A stretch of DNA of 64,000 nt, from the NCBI GenBank assembly GCA_037074765.1, contig JBAMDO010000575.1, forward strand, positions 806,001-870,000, given 5' to 3'. Source of the stretch: Mansonella perstans. Lineage: Eukaryota > Nematoda > Chromadorea > Rhabditida > Onchocercidae. Under the pieces are notes generated by a model. That model saw nothing but the letters and a program-made list of their open reading frames with translations, was not told the origin of the DNA and did not search any database. Shown here one piece after another: positions 36,091 through 45,905 of this stretch. Each line of letters begins with the position of its first letter. Within the stretch, counting starts at the first letter, position 1. Both the position numbers and the translations under genes were made by a program.

Positions 36091-37976
36091 ATGTTCAAAC
36101 AGCGGTTGCTCGACTCTAGGACAGCAAATCGTCATCGAAAGCCAAAATGTTCGATTCTCTCTGTTGCATCCATTTCAACTGGTTCATTTTATGTACAAAT
36201 GCAAAAAATTCTTTTAAATAAATTACTGTCAATTAGTTCTCAAATTTTAAGCACAGATGATTATCTTAAATGGGCAAAAGAAAATAAGCAATGATATAAA
36301 GATATGGTATTAAAAAAAGAAGAGGGGAAGTTGGATAAAAACTTCATTTCCGCGTCAAATTTCGATTCATTTGAGAAAAACCACAACAAAGATTACAAGA
36401 ATTAGACGTAGAAAAACGTGAACCTGTTTTACTTCGATGTTCGGCGTTGCAACATTCACATTTTATCCAAGTAAACACGCTACAACGAACATCTGAAATT
36501 TACAAAGTTTTGCATGAATTTCACACGGCGGTAAGTTGAATTTATTTTTGCTTTCTTTATTCATAATTTAATACTCGTTTCTTTCTTTTCTTCATGTAAT
36601 AATTTTAGGTAACGCAATCAGTGTTTCGCTTGGCACCGTCTCTAGAAATGGATGAATTGCCAGTACGGTACGTTTTCGCGTCATTAAATGGACGTGCAAC
36701 GTGTATTCAACTTTGCTCCTCACCGATATATACAATCCATTTGCATGTCATTTCATCAAACAAAAAAGTCCAGGTAATTAGTAAAGATAACTGTCTCGAA
36801 TTCGTTAAGCAAATGTTTAATCATTAGGCAATATCAAATCAGAAGTATTTTTATATTTGATACCCACTATAGAAATTTTTGCCATCCATAAAATTTTTGA
36901 ATTTCTGATATCAGTATTCAAAAATTTTAATCCGTTCTATATGCTTTGATTACATTTATATGTTTTAGATATGTTTCACATCTCTGTCAATTTATTAATG
37001 CGAATTCAAATTTGTAAAATATGAAAATATGCAAAAATCTTGAAATAATTTTTAACCGTTTGATTACACCTAAATATAGAAAGAATATATAGAAAGATAT
37101 GAAATGTCACATTTATTCAATCATTATAGTTATCCTCAAAGAAAGGATAAATTAAAAATATTCGAAGTTAAGTAATAGCATGTTTATTGGCTACTTTGAT
37201 CAGAGCAGCTGGCACTACCGCTATTTCTCGTCGTAATAATTGATGTACCCAAAAAACATTCAGTGAATTTATTTTATTCGATTTTTTCTCCATTCAGATA
37301 AAGCATCGTACGATAGCTCGACTATCCTATGAAATGATCCTTCGACCAATGGAAATGAAAATAGCTGAACAATGGCACATGAATTGGGAATTTGTTGTCT
37401 ATCGAGTATCACATGGTTTACATTTTGCCATAATGAAAAATGTTGCTGATATGAATCCTCAGCAGATAGCTGTTTATGTACAGATACAGAAAGCCTATCC
37501 ACGACGATTTGTACGATCTAGTATAGCACCTGTGCAGGTATGTATCATTCTTTATGTATCGTATGTATCAGATATGTATCAAACAATAATTCGTAAAACT
37601 GGGAATTTTTGAAATTGTTTGAAATGGTTACACATAAAATTCTGATTCCTCAACTAAAAAAAAGTTCTTTTCTATCAAATTCATCAAAAATTCCCAGTTT
37701 TACGAATGATTGTTTGATTTTCAAGTAATTTTTAACTCAAATAATTCATTTAATTAATTGCAAACAACAATAGTGGAAATGATTGCAAAAAAATTAAAAA
37801 ATTTATTTCAGAAAAAGAAAGTTCTCAAAGCATCAGAACCATATCCAATTAAAATGTGTACCGTTGATCAAGGTGAACCGTGTCATGTCAGAAAAATCAA
37901 TATTCCTGAATATCATAAATCTATCACAAGTAATTATCATACACTCAAGCATATTGACGGTTGTCCTTCCATTTGA
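36091..37976 (+). CDS. Unrecognised multi-exon gene with a disrupted first exon
   Basis: The last three exons are clean: 36609-36773, 37298-37537 and 37812-37976, all phase 0, ending HTLKHIDGCPSI. The exon before them ends at 36530 (KVLHEFHTA, then GTAAGT). Upstream, the frame starting MFKQRLLDSRTANRH at 36091 runs to an in-frame TGA at 36292-36294. It then stays open and plausible (YKDMVLKKEEGKLDKNF) to a GAGAAAAACC run near 36377, where coding appears to shift frame into QQRLQELDVEKREPVLL. The predicted protein would be about 335 residues with no signal peptide or membrane segment and no family I know; RLSYEMILRPMEM and MNWEFVVYRVSHG are its most distinctive parts. It may be an unrecognised small intron, an assembly error or an early pseudogene. 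Confidence 0.6.
37579..37717. repeat. 34-bp near-perfect inverted repeat in an intron
   Basis: Arms 37579-37612 and 37684-37717 match at 33 of 34 positions (TCAAACAATAATTCGTAAAA and onward), with a 71-base loop. It lies in the last intron of the unrecognised gene. A transcript would fold into a long hairpin. The two ends could also be the termini of a small foldback element. Confidence 0.85.
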
Positions 37977-39550
37977 GCCTTGATTAAGTGTAACTGTTAT
38001 TGTGAAGTAGAATAATTCATTAATCATTTGAGTCCTAACTGAATAACCAATAATAGTTGTTCGAACTGTTTTGAAATTTGAATGATTAAAAGTTTACAAT
38101 TGAATGTGTTTCCCACCAAACTTTTATGAGGAAAATTGATTTCTGCAGTGTCAATGGTAATCGGAAGTCGAATTCGTTGTATTGCAGTGTTAATGTAAGG
38201 AATGGAGCATATAAAAAGCCCTCATAAAGTTATCATAAATAACTCATTCTTAGCGTAAACTTTACATCTGTCCATTCTTACTGCTTTACAGCTTGATCAT
38301 TACAGTATTTTGTTATTTTTATTTCAGTAATCCATAAAAGGGTTAATTTCATTTGTTTCATAAAGACGGACCGATGTAAGATTTACGTTAAAAATGAGTT
38401 AGACAGAATGATATGCGATCTTTGTGCATTTGAGAATATAATTTTCCATACCAAACTTTTATATGAAGAATTAATTTTTGCAATTTCTTTCTTTTACAGA
38501 GAATCTTTTCTAACACTATTTTTATGGTCTTTATAAGACAAATGAAGTTAACTCTCTATGAACTGCCGAAATAAAAATTACAAGACAATACAAGGAGAAT
38601 TTGTGAGTAAAATAAGGCGATACATTTTATAATGTACCAATATATTTTATAGTGTACCAATGTTGTAAAACATTGGTACACTATAAAATGCTAAAGGTCA
38701 ATTCATGTTGTAAAGATGTTCCAATAAAGAATTTCTTCTCTAACGATTTTATATGAGCAATTGTTGGTATACTGTAAAGAAAATCTTTGGAATTTGTTAA
38801 TTCTAATTTTGAATCAACTTATTTTGTAATGATCTGTAAACAATTTCCCACTACATAAAGATCTAGATGCCAGGGATGATCTTAGTTATTAATGCAACAA
38901 ATATCAGTTATTCGCGTATTCACCAAATTAACTCATCCAATTTATTCAATAGTCACCAAATAATTTACGTCAAATGAATCATCCTTCATTTCAGTTCAAC
39001 GATGAATGAATCATTCCTTAATTAATAAAGCGATAATCAAATTATTACCGAAGGAAATGACAGTGATTTGTTGGTTAAAATTGTTCATTTATTGTATAAT
39101 TCATTTCTGCTAAATATTTTTTTTCTTCTTACTGTTCTAAACTAATAATTTTGTATGAGTAAAATATTACAACCCAAATAAATATCTTTGCCCACAAATG
39201 AAACAATCAAAAAAATTTGCTTTCCCGATATCACAAACATCGTTTAAATCTATATAAATCTGAACCAAAATCAAAAAAAAAATCCTATTCATGGACTTTA
39301 AATAGCCAAAGCTTATTGGGCTTTAAATTATAGACTTATTCCGAACTGTTAGACCACTTTAAGTCACGAAGTGGGGACAATCATTCTCCTGCTGCTACGT
39401 GATCTCTCTAGATATCATTAATATCCTTTAACTTAGTTCTTTCATGCAATTCTAGACTTCTTTGCGTCGCTTCTTTTATAAGAAAATAATGTATTGGTCA
39501 ATTCCAATAAATCTGTAATATGAATTAATTAAGAAATAGCACGATAGATC
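37977..39550. other. Intergenic DNA rich in inverted repeats
   Basis: No gene is supported. About 38110-38700 is a mosaic of imperfect inverted and direct repeats. AACTCATTCTTAGCGTAAAC (38240s) faces GTTAAAAATGAGTT (38380s); TTCATTTGTTTCATAAAGAC (about 38350) faces GTCTTTATAAGACAAATGAA (about 38528); ACCAAACTTTTAT occurs at about 38116 and 38452. This looks like one or more degraded foldback (MITE-like) elements. Confidence 0.55.
38644..38689. repeat. Perfect 19-bp hairpin, 8-base loop
   Basis: ATTTTATAGTGTACCAATG and its exact reverse complement flank TTGTAAAA. A related single arm (TATTTTAT...GTACCAATA) lies just upstream at about 38634. It sits at the end of the inverted-repeat mosaic. 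Confidence 0.85.
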
Positions 39551-40313
39551 ACAGAAGAATGGTTATCTTTATCACGTGATGGCAGAAGAATGATTATCTT
39601 TACCACGTGATGGCAGAAGAATGATTATCTTTATCACGTGATGGCAGAAGAATGATTATCTTTATCACGTGATAGCAAAAGAATGATTATCTTTATCACG
39701 TGATAGCAGAAGAATGATCATCTTTATCACGTGATGGCAGAAGAATGATTATCTTTATCACGTGATGGCAGAAGAATGATTATCTTTATCACGTGATAGC
39801 AAAAGAATGATTATCTTTATCACGTGATAGCAGAAGAATGATTATCTTTATCACGTGATGGCAGAAGAATGATTATCTTTATCACGTGATAGCAAAAGAA
39901 TGATTATCTTTATCACGTGATAGCAAAAGAATGATTATCTTTATCACGTGATAGCAGAAGAATGATTATCTTTATCACGTGATAGCAAAAGAATGATTAT
40001 CTTTATCACGTGATAGCAAAAGAATGATTATCTTTATCACGTGATAGCAGAAGAATGATCATCTTTATCACGTGATGGCAGAAGAATGATTATCTTTATC
40101 ACGTGATGCAGAAGAATGATTATCTTTATCACGTGATAGCAGAAGAATGATTATCTTTATCACGTGATGGCAGAAGAATGATTATCTTTATCACGTGATG
40201 GCAGAAGAATGATTATCTTTATCACGTGATAGCAAAAGAATGATTATCTTTATCACGTGATAGCAAAAGAATGATTATCTTTATCACGTGATAGCAGAAG
40301 AATGATTATTCTT
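39551..40313. repeat. 31-base tandem array, 24 copies, each with a CACGTG E-box and GATA-type motifs
   Basis: The unit is AGAAGAATGATTATCTTTAT followed by CACGTGATGGC. I count 24 CACGTG cores by reading each line; 23 sit in the full palindrome TCACGTGA and one in CCACGTGA. Each unit also has TTATC motifs (GATAA on the other strand). Units differ mainly at GGCAG, AGCAG and AGCAAAAG and alternate in blocks, so the array grew by multi-unit duplication. One unit is a base short (about 40107). There is no coding frame. It may be a plain satellite, or a clustered binding array for bHLH-type factors; the sequence alone cannot decide. Confidence 0.95.
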
Positions 40314-40476
40314 ACCCCACAACTTAAAAAGGTCTAATAATTGGAAGATAGCAAAGCCAAGATAATACATATTTTTTTGCACAGCATTCTGCAAACAATA
40401 ATTTAAGACGTACACGTTGTAAATCCTAACTTCCTCCTCTTTTGCCATGCTGTATCAATATGATACAAGTTATTAA

Positions 40477-40637
40477 CGGGGGAGCGCGGACGCAACCCCA
40501 AACGCAAAAATTGTGCTGTTGGCTGATCCCAGTTCGGGATAGCCACACGGGTCAACCTGACCTAAAGTGCAATGGTCAAGCCTCACCGTGGAGATCCCGC
40601 CTTGTTGATCGCGAGACCCTCCCAGCCAGGTAAGTTT
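40477..40637 (-). ncRNA. U1: U1 spliceosomal snRNA
   Basis: U1 RNA base-pairs with 5' splice sites at the first step of spliceosome assembly. On the minus strand the RNA begins AAACTTACCTGG, the 5'-splice-site recognition sequence. Stem-loop I follows with loop GATCAACAAGG, then GGTGAGG, and stem-loop II with ATTGCACTTTAGG (U1A loop core ATTGCAC). A Sm-site ACAATTTTTGCG precedes a terminal stem, TTGGGGTTGCG pairing with CGCTCCCCCG. The length is about 161 nt, close to the 164 of human U1. The stem-loop I loop normally reads GATCANGAAG; here the G is C, which could weaken U1-70K binding or mark a variant copy. The 5' end could be two bases further out (ATAAACTTACC). A conceptual protein on the other strand is spurious. 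Confidence 0.93.
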
Positions 40638-41175
40638 ATGAGCTTATCATTCCAGCGATATTATCATTAAAAGCTGCAAATATTGGATGGCTTCTTGCAT
40701 GTTAATTGCATCAGATAAGATAGTGAAGAATATGGAGACGACGAGTATGTGCAAGTAATGTGGCACATTTCAAATTTATTTCCGACAGTGCCACTGACTT
40801 CGCTCTATCGATCCATTCGTCCCATTGATAGACATTGAAGAGGTATGTAAAGATTTACGACTGCGACACTTACGGCAAATTTCAACGGTAGTCTGTCTAT
40901 GCATGTAGGAAACCGAGATGCATTATCAGACTACATAGACTAGACCATTACAGGCTCCCAAATAATCCAACCTTTACCAGATTCATGCTACTACGAGAAA
41001 CGTTTGTTGTAAGCCTCTAAATGTTCCGATCCGGATTCTCGTTATTCTAACAAAAATTGACCATTTATCTTTTTATGAATACCCGGAATGATTCCGGAAT
41101 GATTCATTCTCATTTAACATCAGACTATCCTAACCTAATCTCCAGCTCCGTAATAGTGATTTATCTAACCTGAAA

Positions 41176-41385
41176 TTGACCATACGACAAATTTCTGTCT
41201 CTATGACTTTTATGTCATTCTATTGTGCTTCAAAACTAATAATATATTCAGATAAAAAAGAAGTGACAAGTCTTGGTAGACCTCATATAAATTATGCTTG
41301 GCATAGGCGTTTAAAGACATCTGCTAAATTTTTTTCAAAATTTTATAAACAAAATTTATTCGAAATTATATTAGCATTACAATAA
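41176..41385 (+). CDS. Small open frame convergent to the peptide gene, doubtful
   Basis: A frame through ISVSMTFMSFYCASK to FEIILALQ is open in both copies of the duplication (here and 62899-63108), with one amino-acid difference (K to E). Its TAA lies inside an AATAAA. The first ATG is some codons in; an upstream TCTCCAG could be an acceptor. Because the two copies are nearly identical DNA, shared openness is weak evidence. I do not recognise it. Confidence 0.2.
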   Translation: MTIRQISVSMTFMSFYCASKLIIYSDKKEVTSLGRPHINYAWHRRLKTSAKFFSKFYKQNLFEIILALQ

Positions 41386-41443
41386 AGTAATAAAACCACA
41401 GATTAAATCTAAAAGATTGCTCTTCATATCAATCAACTCATTC

Positions 41444-41717
41444 CTACGATTTTTTATGATATTTTACTGGCTGTTCTGTGCAGTCACAATTTCCCTTATG
41501 TTTATTACAGTCTGCTTCATCAGCCTCCTCCAACAGGCAGCGCCAATATTTCTTGCATTTCGAATAGCATGGTGACACCCTGTAAATGTTAAAAATTTTA
41601 ACCATCATAATTAAAAATTGACAAAAAAGAAAATTTAACAAACTTTCTCCCCATGGCATTATGCATTGCAATCGCAAAGATGACAGTTAACACGAGTAGT
41701 TTAGTTGTATCCAACAT
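41444..41717 (-). CDS. Small secreted six-cysteine peptide, copy 1
   Basis: Two exons on the minus strand, 41644-41717 and 41444-41579, join across a 64-base GT...AG intron in phase to 69 residues. Exon 1 encodes a signal peptide, MLDTTKLLVLTVIFAIAMHN. Exon 2 encodes the mature part, starting VSPCYSKCKKYWRC and ending QPVKYHKKS. Cys spacing is C-x3-C-x5-C-x9-C-x6-C-x-C, consistent with three disulfides. The C-terminal tail is basic. A TTGACTACAG acceptor lies seven bases before the ATG, which suits trans-splicing. An AATAAA on this strand lies about 84 bases after the stop (41355-41360). I do not know the family; the framework is not the usual order of the CS-alpha-beta defensin fold. Secretion is well supported; function (effector, antimicrobial, signalling) is unknown. 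Confidence 0.8.
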
Positions 41718-42265
41718 AACCTCGCTGTAGTCAACACTTAACCCAATCGATTCAATTAAATCCAAATTTAAATTTTCAGACAGGCTACGAAGCAATAATC
41801 GAATGCAATAATTTATTAGGCTGAGCAATCAACCAGAAAGCTTTCGCTAGGATACAGTGACTGAGCAAATGCTTTAATTATTATTTAAGTTAAATTATTG
41901 AACATGAAGGTAATTAATATGCAAATTTGTTATGCACCAATATGTTTCGCTGAAGTCTAATACTGAAACGATCCTACTGACAAGCAATTTGAAATTGGAT
42001 TGAACAATAAGTTCATTTAGAATCAAAATAGCAATGTAATAGAAGATTCTAAGTCTAGACATGAACTTATTCTTGAATATAAGCAAGACGTTTTTCAACC
42101 TTAGAAGTTCCAACCAGATCTCGGAACTTCTAAATCTATTAGATAAACATAGCAATAAACTTATTTCAAAATGAAATCAAAACCTTACGAATAGAACAAA
42201 AATATAATGCAATTAATAATGAATATAAAATAATCAAATAAGAACTGTAATCTGAATTCGCTTTT

Positions 42266-42949
42266 GATAGTGATTGGCTTGAGTTTATTTAATAATTCCG
42301 AATTTGGTGATTGATTCTAGAATCGATGCATGAAAATAGCCCGAAAAATATTTAAAGTCTGAAATACCTGTAAAACAGCCAAATATGTCATCCATATCTT
42401 GCCTGAAAGCAGAAGAAGCTTTTTAAGGAAATTCTTTGCTGCCAATAACTTTTCAGTGACAGCTTTTTCATGCAAATAATGCAAAACGTTCGCTGCTTGA
42501 AAGTAAAATGCATTTAAATGTAAATTAAACAGAAATGCAATCTCGTCAAACTATATATTCCTCAAATGTTAATCACGTAAAACGAGCTTATTTTGATTAA
42601 TATATTTTCCGAAAATTCGAGTTCGAATAATTATAGAATCTAAATTATGACTCATTAATTCATTTTTTTAAAATTGTTATTCATTTCGTAGCTAATTTAC
42701 GGGAAAAATGACTGCAGCATCATGGTCATTATTGATCAACGATATTATGGTCGCAACCATTTAATTTTCTTACAACTCTTCGGTAATATATTGATGATTA
42801 AGATTGAAACTGTACTATACTGATTGAACGACTTATAGTCCTTAAATTCCGAACCATAGAGTTGAAAGCATATGTTTACTGAAAATCCGAAATTTTTGAG
42901 AAACCACTTAGATCAAAGGTAGCTCTCACTCCATCCTTCAGAAACTAAA
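42266..42949. other. Intergenic DNA
   Basis: I see no gene or notable repeat. It is AT-rich. The right edge of the duplicated segment cannot be defined because copy 2 runs off the window. Confidence 0.4.
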
Positions 42950-43189
42950 ATGATCTGGAGGAGCTTAGCTTCGCGAACGAGCATTATTTACAGGTTTCAT
43001 CCACGTGACACAAACTCGCTTGTGACTGAGAAAACCAACACAAAATATTTTTATCGCTGCTTAGGTGATGTAGGAGCTACGAACTTTTCTACGGCGTCTT
43101 CTTTCCTCGGCACTGATTCTACAGATAATTTCAAAGAGCAGCATTATGAATTGAGTGTCACCACGACTTCCGATTGGATGCTAAAGTAA
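42950..43189 (+). CDS. Hypothetical small open frame
   Basis: An ATG-initiated frame of 79 codons, MIWRSLASRTSIIYRFHPRD to TTSDWMLK, is less AT-biased than its surroundings. A GTAAAC near its end and a TTTTTAG acceptor at about 43258 could define a 70-base intron. After the acceptor two frames are open: an acidic one (HHDNFDENDFIDVYDDD) and a hydrophobic one. The phase fits the hydrophobic one. No family is recognised. It may be a gene fragment. Confidence 0.3.
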   Translation: MIWRSLASRTSIIYRFHPRDTNSLVTEKTNTKYFYRCLGDVGATNFSTASSFLGTDSTDNFKEQHYELSVTTTSDWMLK

Positions 43190-45349
43190 ACCGTTTGTTG
43201 TAGTCAATCGATTGAGATTATGATACTGCTTTAGAAAGTGTTTATATTGCTTTTTAGCGGCACCACGACAATTTTGATGAAAATGATTTTATTGATGTCT
43301 ATGATGACGATGTTGACAATACAGTACTACTGGAGACAACATTGACACCAATAAAGTTATCGATGATGGCATTGACATGGAGCGATAACGATTAATGATG
43401 CTTCTCCGCCTGTCAATGATGGCTACAACGATTAATAACGATTCTCCGTTTGTCAGATCAGTTCTCCACTGACTGCAAACTGATGGATTCATCAAAGCCG
43501 CAATACTACTGTGGATGTGAGTTACCTTCAATATTTTTGAGGCAATGCTATTAATACCTCGAGAAAATTCCAAGTATTTATGATGGAAACAGATTTCGTG
43601 AAATTTAGTGATGTTTGAATAAAAACGATAGCGAGAACAGATCAAGGAAATGAAATAAGCTGAGATGTTATGTACGTAAGTGTTTTTCTCTTTTCAATCA
43701 TTAAAAATATCACTGATGAATTCGATAAAAAATAGGTCTAATATTTGATTATAATTACTGTTATTCTTATTTAATCACTTATATTATTCATTATTGATAT
43801 TTTTAAAGATTAAATTAGTCAATAACAATTTATGAAATAATTGTTACATGAACGCATATATATATATATATATTCATATATACACACAATTTTTTTAAAC
43901 TTCTCTTCAAATGTTTCATTGCAAATATTAATTACATAACAAAAATTTTTGCGAATCTTTGACTAAATGTTAAAAAACGTTTAACAAAAACTATAAGAAT
44001 TATTATTATCTATATTTAATTTTGTATTCAATTACAGAAAGCAGCAAATATCCACAAAGATGGTAATGCATTAATAATCACAGTATCAGCCGGAATTGTA
44101 CCGAAAATGAAAAAAAGGAAAAAAGAAAGTTTTTCTGGGAAAAATTATATTTTGTTTTATTCGTTTGAAATCAGATTTTAAAAAAAATAATTGACTTTTT
44201 GTCTTAAGTACTACAAATTTTATTAATTCACGATAATGAAACATGCAGAAATTCATTGAATGATAGTGTTATGTGAATTATTTTTCTTTTATTTTTTCTA
44301 ATATTTCAAAATTAAATGTCAGATTTCTTAGGAAGTAAATTTGTCAACTCTAAAACAAACGTGCAAATTTGAAATGATACAAGAAAAGTGAAAATTTAAT
44401 AATGTAAATGACGCACTGTGCGATCGGATAAACAACGGCAGTTTATGAAACAACTTACTCATGTAAAATTTTATCATTGTGCTATTGAAATTCAATCAAT
44501 AAAATTATATTTATTAAATATTTTAGTCCTTTCCTCAATAATGGAATACTGATATATTGGAATTTGACTATTATTACGTAAGCGGCTAGTGGATGGGTCG
44601 ATTTTTCTTATTTCATTTATCTCTAACAATTGCCAGTATGTGGTAGATATAATGTGAAAAATTTCCAAAAAATAGAAATTGGAAAATTCATTAATTTAGG
44701 ATATTAACAACTTCTAAATATTATTTTAAGCCAATGTCAAGTTTGTTTCTTTTTGAAAGGAATATTTTTCCTTTTTCTGTAGTTGTGGTGCATCTGCATG
44801 AAATAAAATTACTCTTCTATTGATATTGCTAAAAAGGATAACTAAACTGATTAGCATTCACATGTTTTCTGCTTAACTTGCCACCAAAAAATTTTTTTTG
44901 AAATTATGGCTCAATTGCACAGAGTAAGGATTATTCAGTTTAGAAAAAGAGAGGCAAAACTAATTTGAAATTCATTGCAAATTTGCTCTTCTTCCCATAA
45001 ATTCAGTTTCCCTTTTTAATGTTGAAGAAATCGAAAATCGCAATTTTCAATATGATATCATAATTTTTGAAAATTTTAAATTATCAGCTATGTCTTTTTG
45101 TATCTTTGTATCTTTTTTTTGTATCGTTTACTTTGTATCTTTTTAACATACTGCTTGCTTTCTTGTTTAGTTTGTTGAACAATCATTTTAATTGCTTCCA
45201 CTGTTTCGTTTTTTGCACACATTTTAAGATTATTCCTATTTACTGCATGGATTTCTTCTACTGCATTTTTTACTTTTTTATGCCATTCGATTAGCGATAT
45301 TTAGGGTACATTGAAAATTTTATTCAGTATAGGACGATTAAAAAAAACA
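43190..45349. other. AT-rich intergenic DNA
   Basis: No gene is supported beyond the possible second exon near 43259. A short internal duplication GATTAATGATGCTTCTCCGC / GATTAATAACGATTCTCCG lies at about 43391-43455, and a TA tract at about 43857-43880. Confidence 0.5.
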
Positions 45350-45378
45350 CGGACTGCATGCAATCAGTATGCAGTCCG
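45350..45378. repeat. Perfect 10-bp hairpin
   Basis: CGGACTGCAT and ATGCAGTCCG flank a nine-base loop. It lies at the left edge of the membrane-protein repeat unit, so it may mark that boundary or act as a 3' end stem. Confidence 0.6.
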
Positions 45379-45399
45379 AGAATTATGAGCAAAGGCATT

Positions 45400-45860
45400 C
45401 CAATTGTATATTTTTCTAAATTCACATTCTAGAATTATTATGCAAATGCATGTAGCTTGTAAAAATTCAAACAAATTTTTAGATAAGCGCTTGATGTGCA
45501 AATTGTGATATAAGGCTAATAGTTTAATATGTGTGATGCACTGCTTCAATATAACAACCAAAAAAAGCTTCTTTAAACTGTGGTTCCTATAGAGAAAAAT
45601 GTTGAATTAAATAAAAATTTTCATCCTATATACAACATTGTATTTGCAGGCAACATAAATTACTGTCAGCAAGTGTGACCGGTGTGGCAGAATTATATTT
45701 CCTCCACACAATCTCCTATATTGTTCATTTTGAAACTTTGACGAGAAAAAATGAAAAAATTTGCTCAAGAATAATGCATCAATTGAAATGTTCAAAATAT
45801 TCAATCTTTACGAATGTTTTATTTGATTTTTTTTTAAACTTTTTTCTTATTCGCAATTTC
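45400..45860. repeat. Conserved block downstream of membrane-protein gene, copy 1 of 3
   Basis: The block runs from CATTCTAGAATTATTATGCA to TGTTCAAAATATTCAATC and recurs at 48281-48745 and 50040-50440 in the same orientation. It is 3' of the minus-strand membrane-protein gene. On the plus strand, after a TTTGCAG, a frame starting QHKLLSASVTGVAELYF is open in copies 1 and 2 but shifted in copy 3. Differences between copies are not biased to silent sites, so I favour non-coding 3' flank. Confidence 0.85.
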
Positions 45861-45905
45861 TGAAGTATTGTTGAAGATTCATTTGTGTTTATGAAAGATG
45901 TAAAA

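Larger units (their letters stand above)
40872..42265. repeat. Duplicated segment, copy 1 (with a secreted-peptide gene)
   Basis: From ACGGCAAATTTCAAC onward this segment matches 62595-64000 in the same orientation, apart from scattered substitutions and one small rearranged patch (near 42005 against 63727). The match runs to the end of the window in copy 2, so the true length is unknown. About 570 bases before the peptide's last exon differ at roughly eight positions. No terminal repeats were seen at the left edge. Confidence 0.95.

Noticed and set aside
39551..40313. Possible CRISPR array because of regular repeats
   Set aside because: The 31-base units are directly adjacent with no unique spacers, and the DNA is animal nuclear.
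40442..40633. Open frame of 63 codons with unusual GC-rich composition
   Set aside because: It lies antisense to the U1 snRNA; the composition is explained by the structured RNA.
45675..45863. Plus-strand conserved frame in the triplicated block
   Set aside because: It is frame-shifted in the third copy and changes are not biased to silent sites, so it is probably 3' flank.
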